This document shows positions 43,561-55,977 of a stretch of DNA of 64,000 bases, piece by piece. The number at the start of each line of letters is the position of its first letter. Within the stretch, counting starts at the first letter, position 1. This stretch comes from Dirofilaria immitis. Taxonomy: Eukaryota > Nematoda > Chromadorea > Rhabditida > Onchocercidae. The DNA is taken from positions 3,410,501 through 3,474,500 of the forward strand of contig JAKNDB010000068.1 in assembly GCA_024305405.1 (NCBI GenBank), given 5' to 3'. The notes beneath the pieces were generated by a model. The model did no database searches. It was not told the DNA's origin and was given only the letters and a program-made list of their open reading frames with translations. The translations under genes and the position numbers were made by a program.

Positions 43561-46212
43561 AAAAGGAAATCTCAAAAAGAAAGTCGACATGATTGGATTC
43601 ACGGAAAAAATAATTCAAATCCAAATTAATAGCATAAAATTATAGATTAAACTTTTGGAATTAAATTGGAATTCAAATTCAAACTAATAATAATATAAAA
43701 AAATAAAATTGGAAATCAAATTCAAATTAATTATATAAAATTGTAAATTTAAAGGAATGAACTTTTAATCTACTATAATTAAAATCTTGTGCTTCGATTA
43801 AAGCATCAAAAAGCAAAAGATATAATAAACAATTAATTCATCGTAATTTTAATAATAATAATAATAAATAATTTTTAAAAATTAGTAAATTTAGGATAAA
43901 ATTATTTTTTAAAAAAGTTAAAGGAAAGTAAATTTTTAAATACAAAATTGAAAAAATTTTATTTTGAAGTAATCAATTTTAAAACTCAATTTATTAAATT
44001 AACTGTGTTACTAAATTATTGATTATGAGGATTAGATTATCATAAGCAATCATAATATTATAACGAAACGACAATATTATATACAATAATCATAATGGAA
44101 AATATAATAATTACAGTAAATATATGTTTTTAATAGTAAATAAAAATAATTTATATCGGTAGCTAAAAAAGATTTTTTTATATTCACTATCATTTGGCAA
44201 AATTTATATATCGAAAATAGTTACGGTATTGCAGTGCGCGATACGGTATTTTTACGGCATTGTAAAATTAGATAACATAGCTTCAGTAAAAACATGTTTT
44301 CATTCAATGTTACAGTTATCGAAAAATGTTGACAAACAACAAGAAAAAGAACTGTATATCTCCATAAATGTCATCTTATATCTGATTAATAAAATCATCA
44401 ATTATTTTTTTCTTTTGAAGTACTGTAAGACTATACTGATTAGGATAATTTATCATTTTTTGATGCTAATTGTTGCAAATACCAAAATGAGATATGAAAT
44501 ATAATCGCAACAATATAATTTCACTTTTTTCTTAACATTAAAATTTTCTTGCAAAATTATATTTTTTTGAGAATACGTTAATTACGTCAATTAAATATTC
44601 GTAAACGTTATAAAAACTATATGCTTTACAAAAATTACAATTGTTAGAAATCATATATTCGTAAGTTTAATTAATATAAGTTAGTGATAAAAATTTAGAT
44701 TCCTAACTGATAATATAATTAATTCTAAATTGATCATTCCGATAATTCAATGAGGAGTTTATAATATTTTTCAAATTGATTTCATTAATATTTAACATAA
44801 AACTAAATTAATGGGAAATTTTAGTACCTATCTTAGCTTAGATTGATAAACAATTATCATTTATCCAAGAAAATGAATATATAAAAAGTGACTGATTATT
44901 GATATAAATTGAATAGATTTAATTTTAAAATAAAAATTTTTAAAAACGATTAATTTAAAATTTAAACAAAAATTTTATTTGGACCAACAAGAAGTATGAA
45001 GTGAAATGTTGTTTAGATAAGGACAGTTAAAGATGTTTCATAAGTAAACATTTCTAGAGATAATTAAGCTTAATTGATAAGTAAAATTTGGCAGAATATT
45101 CGTTTCATAAATTATACAAAGCTTAATTTGATTGATAAAAAACAATATGTAAGGCTATTTTAAATCTCAAGTTAAATCTATTAAAAATGAAATAAAAATA
45201 TTTTCAAATTGAAATATCAATACATTATGAAAAAAGGAAGTAATAAACTTAAAAATCCCTCAATTTTTTAGAACTTAAAGCTAATTACTTCAACGAAATT
45301 ATAATTTTATATAGTAAAACTTTGTGATAACAATTATACGATTATTATCATTACTGATAACAATGCATGAGAAAAAATATTTTATTAACACTATAATTCT
45401 TCCTTTGACTAGATAATTCTTTTCACATATGAAGTTAATCAAAATCAATGATTCGTTTTTTGACTATGGGTGAAAATTTTATTTTTATTATGATACGTTT
45501 ATCATTGCTAAACATAACATTTGATGTAAAATCAGTTAATAACACAAACTGACCTTTACTTTTTAAGTAAATAGGAGGCCATTTAAGTTCTATCATATTA
45601 GTTAAATTTGATTAGCAAATTCTATCAAAAATTTAACTTAGAATTACTAATTTTGAGATAATATTTTAAACTCAAAAGTAACTTCGTTAAGCTTTCATTT
45701 GAAATATAATCTGCAAGATACTTATTACAATATATTTTATGCAGAAGTATTTTGCATATTATCATGATAATTTGAAATGCTATATAGCATATTTGAATTT
45801 CAAATTACGATTAAAGCATTTGAAAAATTTTATCAAATATTTTTTATTTTCATCTATTTCCTTATTTTGGCTCAATTTTTAATATAAGCATTTTTGGCAA
45901 AGAAAGAATTGCTAATTTTTGAATAATATTTTTGTTTAAAAATAAATTTCGAAGTTAGCAATTTTTTTAATTTTTATTATTCTTTTTCATTTTTATTTTA
46001 TTTATAATATTTGTTAAAATATATTAATATATAACAAATAAAAAAGAATTTTAAAAAATAGAAAAATAATTATTATAAACTTTTATAATTTTATTTTCTA
46101 TCTTAAATAAGTATCGAATTTTAGTAATGAATTTTTGATATTATTTTTATTGCTTATTAATAGTTCTTTATTCGTAATTTATTTCTAAAATTACTTTTCA
46201 GATCATTTCTTT

Positions 46213-46372
46213 ATTTCAATTATTTTCAGCCTATTTTTCTATTTCAGTTATCTTCGGGCTATTTTCCATTTCAATTATCTTCGGGCTATTTTCCATTCCA
46301 ATTATCTTCAAGCTGTATTTTCTAATCCAGTTATTTTCGTGTCATTTTTTATTTCATATTATCTTCATGCCA
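46213..46372. repeat. 27-29 base tandem repeat, about six copies
   Basis: Unit ATTTCAATTATCTTCGGGC followed by TATTTTCC. The two central copies are nearly identical, outer copies have drifted. Confidence 0.88.
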
Positions 46373-46864
46373 TACATCTTAGTATTTTATGTTGTTCTAT
46401 TGAGGATTATTTTAAACATTTTATCAGAAATCGAATTTGAATTTATTGAGTTTTTTAAGACTATTTATTGAATTTATCAATCTCTCTTATCAATATGCGA
46501 AATAAGCTCATGTTGTCATTTCAAATTTTTGTATTCAATACTTTTCTTTCAGAAATAATTTGAATATTTTATCAGAAATAGCACTTAAATCTATTAATCT
46601 TTTTGAAAGCAATTTGTTGGCTTTATCAATTCTTTTTATCAAATATATCGATAAATGCATATTATCATTTCAAATTATTAATTCTTCGCTATTTACAATA
46701 ACAATACATTTACTTCAACAGCAAAAATATTTGCTATGCAAAATAGAGTGATATTTTAATTGTATGGAAATTTTTTCAAACTTATTTTTACAACTTATAA
46801 TTTATTCAAATATATATGACATTAACGATTTATGATTAATTTATTCCTCGATATACATACAAAA

Positions 46865-47310
46865 ATATAAGGTAACCTTTGGCTTTTTATGAATAATTTT
46901 TATTCGAAAAATATGTTCATATATGCATAAAAATGACCTTCGGCCATTTATAGCCAATTTTATTAAAAGTATTTATACATGTGTACAAAATAAAAATGAC
47001 CTTTGACGATTTATGATCAATTCATTCATAAACATACATATATAGACCTTTAGCTATTTATCAATTAATTTATCTGAAAAAAAAATATTCATATATATGC
47101 ATAAAAATGACCTTTCGTCATTTATGGCGGATTTAATCGAGAGTATTTATAAATGTATACAGAAATACGAAATAACCTTTGACTGTTTATAGTCAATTTA
47201 TTTAAGAACATATATATGAAACTTTAACAATTTATGAATTAATTTATTTGAAAAAATATTTATATATATACAAAAATGACCTTTGGTCCTTTGTGGTCAA
47301 TTTAATCGAG
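46865..47310. repeat. Degenerate repeat of about 100 bases with AAAAATGACCTTTGG core
   Basis: At least five copies of a module in which ATGACCTTTGGCCATTTATG and a variant of GTCAATTTATT is followed by AATATTTATATATGTA. Copies are strongly diverged, so the array is old. Confidence 0.75.
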
Positions 47311-49040
47311 AATATAATGTCAATCAAATTATTCGTTGAATGAATGATTCTTTTAGCATCGATCCAAGAAACTATATACCTTTAAGCGGAAACAAAGGTA
47401 ATTTGACCTTACAGTTAAAAAGTTTCATCCGTTACAATTTATCTGCTTAATGATCTGTTGCAATTTACCTGCTCAATGATCTATTACCACTTACCTGATG
47501 TGCAATATTTACCAAAAAACTTTTATTCTCATACTATCATATTCAGCTTCGATTTCGCTTTTTGTTACTTCCGCATTTCTGTTATTTTGAAATTTCGTTT
47601 TCTTTTAGTTTTATTTTATAAAATTAATTATCGAAAATAATTAAATAACAAATTTAAATTAAGTAAATAAGTAAATGAATAAAAGCATATTTATTTATTA
47701 TTGCAAAAATTAATAAAAAATGTAATAAATAAAATTTTTATTCATTCAATAATTACAAAATTTCATTTTATTTAATTTATAATTTATTCATTATTTTATT
47801 ATATATTAATAATAAATAAGAGATAATAGTGATAATATTATATTAAATATCTAGTTGAATGATATTATTACAGATATATAGCGATTAATTAAAACTTTAA
47901 TAATTGAATTAATACTTATGAAACTTTGATAAAAAAAATGATTGAAATATTTTTATATGAGGAATAATATAAAGAAAAATAGAAGAAGATATCGTTCCTT
48001 ATAGATACATAATGTTTAATTAGAATATCAGTGATAAAAATACTTCTAAAAATTGTGTTAAGAATTGATTAAAATGTTTGATATGACTATTCATAATAAG
48101 AGAAGTATAATAAAATATTATTACAAAATAAAAATTGAATAATTTTCAAGAATTTTATGAAATAAATTTATACTATTTGAATATTAAATGGATCGATAAA
48201 TAGAAACATAAGGAATGAATTAATTGAAAATCAATTATAAAATATTTATCGAAAAATTCTATAAAATATTGTTAAATTATGAATAACAATGATAAAATTT
48301 AAAGTGATACAATGAAATGAATGAAATTATTAGAATGAAAATAATTGGAAATGAATATTTTGAATAAATATAAATTGATGAGAATATAAATTGAAATACT
48401 TAGTATATATTATGAAAAAAATAATTAATTAAAAAGTGCAAATTAATTAGTATGAAAAAATTAGTTTAAATTGATTGAAAGGAAAAAATGAATGTGCAAG
48501 AAATTATTTCATTAAAATTAATTTTCTACAAAATATATTTATGAAGTTTGAAGAAAAAAAGTTTGAAATTTCAAATTAATTTTCTGTTTGTTTATTTCTA
48601 ATAATTATTGAACGAATGTGAAGAAAATGTTTCAGAAGTTTAAAATTCCAAATTAATTTCGCATTCATTCATTTTATAATTATTGATGAATGAATTATAA
48701 AATTTAAACATTTGCAGTTATTATTAAAAAAGTGATAAAATTATACCAGTAATAATGATAGTATTATTAATATTAATAATATTATTATTATTGTTATCAT
48801 TCTTATTGTTATTATTATCTATAATATAATATAATCTAAGTTTATGCGAATAGTTTTAGTAATAGTAACAATGATCATAATAATTATTAATAGTAGTAAT
48901 AACAATTGATAATAATAATAACAACGATAATAATAATATTTCAAACTTTTGAAATCATTCTTATTTATTTATATTGTGGTATAATATAAATAAATAAATT
49001 ATGAATAACAAAATTATAAATTGGCATCATTTCGTTATTC

Positions 49041-49073
49041 TAATAATCAATTATCAATTATAATTGATTATTA
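49041..49073. repeat. Inverted repeat, 13-base arms
   Basis: TAATAATCAATTA and its complement are separated by a short AT-only centre. Low complexity reduces its significance. Confidence 0.55.
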
Positions 49074-49085
49074 GAACAATTAAAT

Positions 49086-49372
49086 TAATTTCAATCATAT
49101 TCTTCAAAATATTTGCAACTAATTTTTTCGGATATATTTGAAGATAATTAATTTTAAAAAATACGAATAAAGTTTTAGACATTTTCCGAAGCTTTAATAT
49201 AACGTTTTATGGAAAAAAGAGGAAGGAAAAAATCAATAATATGCATAATTCAATATATTTGCATATTCTTATCAAAAATTATCATTATCAAGTAATATTA
49301 GAGCTCTGCATCATTTCAATCATATTCTTCAAATATTTGTAACTAATTTTTTTCTGATATATTTGAAGATAA
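49086..49372. repeat. Pair of 60-base direct duplicates
   Basis: The copies at about 49086-49146 and 49312-49372 share TTTCAATCATATTCTTCAAA, AACTAATTTTTT and GATATATTTGAAGATAATT with few differences, about 225 bases apart. Confidence 0.8.
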
Positions 49373-49918
49373 TTTTAATGATGATGCTATTTGCTATTTG
49401 CATATATGATCATTGATTGAATTATTTCTTATTACTTCCTATCCATCAATCATTTTTAAATTTTTGAATTGTTTTGTCATAATTTTGCTATGAAATTACT
49501 TCATACATTTTGCAATAAAGTATAGCATATTGATTAATATTTGTTAAAATTGAATTATTGATAAATTGATATATTTATTGATTGATATAATAGATAATAA
49601 GTTCAATTATTGATTGATTAACAATTACTCTTTTATTTTTTACTAATTAATGTAATATGTAAATTTAATCACTAATCGATTACCAGTTTTTCACTTCTTG
49701 TTTCATTAACTAATATATAATTATTTTTTTATTTTTTCTAACTAATTGATATAATCTTTATGATAATTTAATATTTATCAAATATGATGAAATATTATTA
49801 TTTTTTAATTCAGTAATTGATATTCCCATATTTTTTCATCTTTTATTTTGATTTCCAATATATATAAATATAAATATATAAAATTACAGAATTTAATTGC
49901 TATATATTAATGGAAAGA

Positions 49919-49981
49919 GAAAGTGAGAGAGAAAGAGAGTGGAAGAGAGAAAGGGAGAGGGAGAGAGAGAGGGAGAGGGAA
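49919..49981. repeat. GA-rich purine tract
   Basis: About 60 bases of GAGA with AAAG and GGGAGA variants. Confidence 0.9.
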
Positions 49982-50220
49982 AATTTCGATAATTAATTAT
50001 ATGTCGTAACTTTTTCGAATTATTTATTTGCCATACTTTACACATAAAATTATCCAATTTCCATTAATTAATCGCTTATTATTAATATTAATTCGTTGCA
50101 GAAAAAGCATTGCAAAGCTTTTTTCTGTAAAATTTAAGTTGGGAAAAATACTATATAAAGAACTCAAAGACTTAAAAATTAATTTACTTGAAATCAACAA
50201 GAGGAATTAATATTAATTAC

Positions 50221-50330
50221 AAATATTAAAATCCAAAACATTGCACGTCCTGAAGGTTGATGCCGTGGTTCAATACGATGTTGCTCTATATAGCGCCCAA
50301 TGAACAATAAGTTCAATCATACTGGTTGAT
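50221..50330 (-). CDS. Orphan internal exon, unknown membrane-type protein
   Basis: On the minus strand the segment lies between a TTGCAG acceptor and a GTAATT donor. It reads INQYD then, after a shift that one extra T in GATT would remove, LNLLFIGRYIEQHRIEPRHQ, PSGRAMFWILIF. With that base the exon is exactly 37 codons. The charged loop between two hydrophobic ends suggests a membrane protein. I do not recognise the family, and no neighbouring exons are convincing. The same single-base loss as in the five known genes supports that it is real coding sequence. Confidence 0.45.
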
Positions 50331-50559
50331 CTGCAATGATTATTGATATTTCATTATGCTTTGAGTTTAATTAAAATGATAATGCAATTTATTGTATTCG
50401 TACTGTCTGAGCAGATCAATGTGAATTTATTGAGCTATTCTGTGATATGCTAGGATTCAGTAGTTGATCAGTTAGGAATCTCGAAATAAGAATTTAATAA
50501 TTGATTAATCAGTTACCAGTCTCGTGTTTAATAAAAGCGAAATAAGGGTTATCCTAGTA

Positions 50560-51250
50560 TTATGCAGAGAACTTTTTTTTTAATATACACAGTAAAAACA
50601 TTTCCTCTCAAGTAAATGAGGTCAAAGGTAAAATTTCATTCTACCTGAAACTATTAAAAAGCAATTTTCCTCAAATAATAAAAAATTGTAAGGGTAAATA
50701 TAGATTATCCTAGTTTTACCCGAGGGTTATTAAAAAGATAATTTTTGCCAAGTGAAGTGTTTAAAAAATCATACAGATTTTTTTTTAAAAAAATTGAACT
50801 AACATTTGACCTAATATAGGTACCTTAATTTTACCTGAAATCATTTTCATGTATTTTTCTCCTATCAAATAACAATTTCTCTCAAATGAATCAGGTCAAA
50901 TGTAAATTTAATTTTATCTAAGAAGTATTAAGAAAATTGTCTGGATCGAATGTAGGCAGATTTTCTTCGTCTTATTTGTAAGGATAAAAAAAATTCTCTC
51001 GACAAAGTGAAGTCATTAAAAATAATTTAAGGTCAAATATAGGTTATCTTAGTTTTATTCGAGAAATATCAAAGAACAATCTTTTCATATAGATCAGATG
51101 CAAATAGGTAGATTGCCGTCATTTTATTTGAAAAAATCAAGAAATAATTTCATCCCAAAAATAAGCAAACAAACAAATAAATTATTTTAAAATAAGATAA
51201 TTTAGAAATTAAATTATTTAGTTTGACCTTATTTGACCTCAAGGAAGAAA
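50560..51250. repeat. Decayed tandem repeat of about 110-130 bases
   Basis: Five or more diverged copies share GGTCAAATATAGGTTATC, TAGTTTTACCxGA, ATTAAAAAxAAxTTT and AAGTGAAGT in the same order. Non-coding and old. Confidence 0.6.
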
Positions 51251-51540
51251 TGATATGAATTTAAGCTTAATAAAATGAAAATTTAATTTTAAAACAAAAA
51301 ATGGAATGAAATAATTAAAACAAATTTAAATTTAAATATAAACAAATACTTAATTATTCTCTTTTTTAAAAAAATTAATTAATATTTTTAATTTGTTTAT
51401 TTTTATAAAAATGATAAAAATCATTTTATCATTTATTTGATAATTATCATTTGAAAAATATATTTGAATCAATTTTAATTATTATATGTTTTGTTATTGT
51501 ACAAAATATAATAGCATAATAATAATAATATTGCAATAAT

Positions 51541-51595
51541 TGGCATGCACTTGCATTTTGCATGCATCATTTGCACTTTGCATGCTAATTAGCAT
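51541..51595. repeat. TTGCATTTTGCATGC short repeats
   Basis: GCATGCACTTGCATTTTGCATGCATCATTTGCACTTTGCATGC, read here as three overlapping TTGCA(T/C)TTTGCATGC units, contains several ATGCAT and GCATGC palindromes, which are rare in this AT-rich DNA. Confidence 0.6.
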
Positions 51596-51664
51596 AATAT
51601 AGTAGATGATTGCAGATTACAGTTATAATTCATTCTCAATTTGAATAGCAAGCGAATAGCAACA

Positions 51665-52160
51665 AAAGAAAGAGAGACAAAGAGAGGGAAAAGAACGAAA
51701 GGAAAGGTCAAACAGATTATATAACAAAGAGGTAAAGCAAGAAAGAAGGAGAGAGAAGGAAAGAAATTTAGATTAGTGTAGCAAATAGTGAATAAAGAGA
51801 GAGTCAGAAACGGAGAGAGTTGTACAGGAAGTAAGCAAAGACAAGAGAAAGGGAAAAAGAGGAGAAGGAGAGAGAAAGGAGAGGTTAAATATATCTATAA
51901 ATATTCACTTTTATTTAATAACAAATAAATAAAAGGAAGAGAGAAAGAGAGAGTTAGAAAAGAGAAAAGTTCCATGGAGAGTAAGCAAAAGCGAGGCGGA
52001 GAAAAAGAGAGAGAGAAATGATCAAGAGAAGGTGTACAATAAATAAATAAACGAGAAGGAAAGAGATGGAGAGAGAGAGAGAAAGAGAGGGAGGAGATCT
52101 GTATTTAAGAAGTAAGCGAAAGTGAAAAAGAAGACGAGAGAGAGGGTATGAGAAAGAAAG
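51665..52160. repeat. Long purine-rich (GA) tract
   Basis: About 500 bases rich in GAGAGA, AAAGAGAG and GGAGAAG on the plus strand, with short AT interruptions. It may form triplex or other non-B structure; Ser/Phe-rich frames on the minus strand are artefacts. Confidence 0.85.
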
Positions 52161-52312
52161 AAGAGGTTGAATAGGTAATTAAGAGTCGGTTGTTGGATAA
52201 CTGGCTGAATTCTTCGGAGATATGAGAGAATAATAAAATGCGTTCATTAAAGATCGCAGGCTGAATTAAAACGGATATATATTTGACGACAGTAATTAAT
52301 GTATGCGACAAT

Positions 52313-52390
52313 TTAGTCATCAATCTCGTCGCTGTCATATGCGACCAATTGCAGCACATTGTCATCCGAAGTCATTTCAACATTTTCCAT
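52313..52390 (-). CDS. Possible short coding segment, 25 codons, unassigned
   Basis: An ATG-to-TAA frame reads MENVEMTSDDNVLQLVAYDS then DEIDD. Its base composition is less AT-biased than the surroundings and it lacks the low-complexity look of other frames nearby. It could be a first or last exon of the same unknown gene as the orphan exon at 50221-50330 (same strand, 2 kb downstream in transcription), or chance. No family recognised. Confidence 0.25.
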   Translation of the reverse strand: MENVEMTSDDNVLQLVAYDSDEIDD

Positions 52391-52854
52391 AATTTCTCAT
52401 TTTCATTTCATCTGCCACTCATTTTCGATGCATTTTTCATTTTATCAATTTACTAATCATTTTTCTTTTATTGATCCTAAGCTTTAGCTTTTCCTAGGCT
52501 CTATCTTTATGTTAGATATGATGATTATGGGTTATAATCTTTGCATAATTTATAATAACAAAATATTTATTATTTACTAATTTATCAATACATTCTTTTT
52601 AATGGCCTAAACCTTTGGCTAATTATGGTTATGAATTGTGTTTTTGAAATCTTTTCGATAGGTAAGAATATTTAAAATCATTTTTTTCTCGATTATTCTT
52701 TTTTTTGTTTAATCTTTTCTTTAATATTTTAAATATAAAATATTTCGTTCAATTTATTTTATTTAATTCTGTTTTATTTGTCATCTTTTAAATAATATAA
52801 TTTATCAATATGAATGAATATTTTTGTATTTCTTTACGACTAAAATATTACTAC

Positions 52855-53155
52855 AAGACATCGAAGTATTGCGAAATATTAGGATATTTCAGAAGTTTTG
52901 AGATATTACGAAATCATAAGATATTAAGAAACTTTGGGATATTTCAGAAGTTTTGAGATATTGCGAAATTATGAGATATTATGAAACTTTGAGATATTGC
53001 GAAATTTGAGTATTCGAAGTTTTGAGATATTGAATCATAAGATATTTAACTTTGAGATATTGAGATTTTGAGATATTGATTTGAATATTGAATATGAGAT
53101 ATTATGAAACTTTGAGATATTACGAGAAATTTTGAGATATTTCAGAAGTTCAAGA
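52855..53155. repeat. Tandem repeat with GAGATATT and GAAACTTT alternation
   Basis: Units of about 18-36 bases such as GAAATTATGAGATATTA and GAAACTTTGAGATATTGC recur about 15 times, with short deletions in the middle of the array. Confidence 0.9.
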
Positions 53156-53846
53156 ATATTTATTGAATAGAATTTTTGCTTAAACATTTAAATTTATAAT
53201 AAGAAAATACCAATAAAAGAGAAAATATTTTCAAATATTATATGTTATGCTTTATTTATTCCATTAATATGTAATTGAATAACAAAGCCAATAGCCTAAA
53301 ATTTTCGATTTAAAATTTGAAATGAAATTAAATAATAAATTAATAATTCATTTCCTAAATTTCACAATAATTAAAATCAATTTGATATTTTCATTTGTCA
53401 TTTAATACTTCTTGCCAAAATCTTTTATTATTTTAAAATAGCAAGTTAAGATCTATTACAACTAAATAAATTATTATAAAACAAAGTTTAAAATATTAAA
53501 AGTTAAAGGTCAAAAAAGAGCAAACCATTTTAATCATTTAATAACTATAGCGTATATTTAATTACACTCTATACTTTTATCAATCGAAAAGCAGATCATT
53601 AAAATTTAATTTCGAATAATTATAAAAATTTTTAATTATAATTTTCAATTATTCTTCCATATACACATTGCTATAAACCTCACTGTTTTCAGTCAAAAAA
53701 GAATTTCTAAAATTTCATATTTGAAATCGAAAATTTGAATTATTTCTGCAAAAATTTAATAACAAGAAAAATCAAATTATCACCAAATATGTATATATAT
53801 ATATGCATGCTCTTATCAATTAAAAGAAAACGCAAAAAAAATTAAT

Positions 53847-53882
53847 TTATCAAAATGCAATTTGCTGTGCGCATTTTGATAA
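53847..53882. repeat. Inverted repeat, 12-base arms
   Basis: TTATCAAAATGC and GCATTTTGATAA enclose 12 bases; an isolated small hairpin. Confidence 0.65.
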
Positions 53883-54111
53883 AAATTAAAAGTTTCGATA
53901 AATTGTAATATTTGAGATTGAAAATTTATTCATTTGAATCATATCAAATGAAATAGATTTGATTCGTTAGAATTTGATTCGCATAATTCCATTGGGATAA
54001 TTTATGATTGACAACATATCATCATCGTTAAACGATTTGACGTAAATAAAACTATTGATGAATGATTGACCAATAATCGATGTAAGCTTATCACTTTTTA
54101 CCTCGAAGATT

Positions 54112-54140
54112 ATCGGGATAATATCCCGTATAACGGGAAA
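54112..54140. repeat. Overlapping CGGGAT/ATCCCG hairpins
   Basis: CGGGATAATATCCCG followed directly by TCCCGTATAACGGGA: two alternative hairpins share the middle TCCCG arm, the type of arrangement in which one fold excludes the other. GC-rich arms stand out against the AT background. Confidence 0.6.
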
Positions 54141-54917
54141 AATGATATGTATTATTTTAACTTTTCGGCTAACAAATTTCAATCACCCGCAGTGAGTTTA
54201 TTTTTGTTTTAGTCAATTAATCTAATATGTAAATATATTTTCCTTTTTTTTTCCTTTATTTTTTAGCATATTTTTATTTTTAATTTGAATTTTTTAAATT
54301 ATAATTATTAATTGGAAATTTTATTTAATTTAAATTCTTTAAATATAGTTAGTTATTAACTATATTTTAAAATAACATTTTCGATTGTTATTCGTTTTTG
54401 TTTTGATCAAACAATTTAAAATATTTATTTTCTTTCTCAAATTTTAATTTCAATTTTTTAAATTATAATTATTAATTAATAATTATAATTTAAAATATCA
54501 TTTTCTATTCCTTCATCATCAACATCTTCTCTTTTTCTATTTTATTTAGTAAAATTTTGCTTAAAAATTTCCGATAATTTCATCATTTCATTAATCATAA
54601 AATTTTGAATTGCAAAAAAATAATTAAAGAAAAAAATTACTTAAAAATATTTTTGGCAGTGAAAAAAGCATTCAAATAATAAAATATAATATATAAAATA
54701 AAAAATTATAATATTAATTGGAAATATTTCAATTATAAATAAGTCCTTTTGATAAATATATAATCAAAAAACAAAATAATTAATTACTTCTTTTATTGAA
54801 TAAATTAATTTTTATTTGTTTTTCCTACTTTTTTTTATACTAATTTATTTTGATAAATAAGTTGATCAAAAAAAAAAAAGAAAACGATTACATCTGCTAA
54901 ATTATAAATAATATATA

Positions 54918-54960
54918 AAAGAGAGAGAGAGAAAGAGAGAGAGGAGGGAGAGAAAAAAAA
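54918..54960. repeat. GA-rich purine tract
   Basis: About 40 bases of AGAGAG with GGAGGG interruptions. Confidence 0.9.
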
Positions 54961-55414
54961 GAAATTATAAAATTAAATTATGACCTTGGCAAATTCAAAT
55001 CAATCATTAGTTTTGCTTAATTTATAATAAATAAAAGGGATGAATGAACTTTATTTTTTTTTCTTTTGTCATATCATTATTGCTACTCAAATGTTGGATG
55101 ACATCAATTTATGAATTTATTAAAATTAAATTTAAAAAAAAAAAACTTCTATATGAATGAACTTTCTATTCCTTTTTCCGTCTTCTTCTTTTTTTTTATT
55201 TTTATCAACCATGATATCAATAATTTATTATCATTTATTACGCTTTTTGTGATAATTTTGTTAAAATTCAATTTATTTCATTTGTTTTTTACAGCAAAAG
55301 AATACAAATTTAACCAAATATATGTTGTTCATATTAATTTATTAAAATTATTTACATTTTTGGATTAAATTTCTTTTAAAATTAAAATTATATCATTTAT
55401 TAGAAAATGTATAA

Positions 55415-55468
55415 TTATTATCATCAAATGATAAATGATAATTATAAATGATAATTTGATGATAATAA
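55415..55468. repeat. Inverted repeat, 15-base arms
   Basis: TTATTATCATCAAAT and ATTTGATGATAATAA flank 24 bases of ATGATAA-type repeats that are themselves partly self-complementary. Confidence 0.75.
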
Positions 55469-55854
55469 GTAATTTTAACAAAATAAATTTTTCTATAAAA
55501 AATGCTACGAAGTTACTGTGATGTGATAGTTATTAGCTTTTTAATTATTTTATTTGAAGACATTTATTTCAAATAATTATTTAACTATTAATTAATCGTT
55601 TTTTTGTCGAAAGAAAAATAATTTTAATTTAAAAAAAAAAAAGAAAAAGAAAAGTTTGTTATAAATATAATATATTAATTAATGAAAAAAACATAAACAT
55701 AAATATGTGACATTTTGTTAATTTGTCATTTGTGGTTTTAAAAAATTAATCAAAAATTTAGGTTAAATAAATATGAATGACCTTGAATTATTGTCAATAG
55801 TCGTCGTTTATTAGTTACCTATTTCAACTTTACACTCATTTTTTTAAACCTTTT

Positions 55855-55901
55855 TCCTTCTTTCTCTCCTTTTCTCTCCTCTCTCTCTCTCCCTCTCTTT
55901 C

Positions 55902-55949
<48 letters not shown>

Positions 55950-55977
55950 TACCTCTCTCTCTCTCTCTGTCTCCTTC
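55855..55977. repeat. TC-rich pyrimidine tract
   Basis: About 120 bases of CTCTCT with TTTC and CCTC variants; the strand opposite to the purine tracts at 49.9, 51.7-52.2 and 54.9 kb. Confidence 0.93.

Larger units (their letters stand above)
42146..50220. other. Large non-coding region upstream of alpha-tubulin
   Basis: No exon is supported over 8 kb. The sequence is AT-rich with decayed repeats near 43330-43560, 46213-46372 and 46865-47310, a 60-base duplicate pair (49086-49146 and 49312-49372) and a GA tract (49919-49981). Open frames up to about 110 codons on the minus strand near 42311-42652 start in AT-rich sequence without splice context or recognisable domains. Confidence 0.5.

Noticed and set aside
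52105..52365. 86-codon minus-strand Ser-rich frame
   Set aside because: Half of it is the complement of the purine tract; a different, shorter frame in the same place has better composition.
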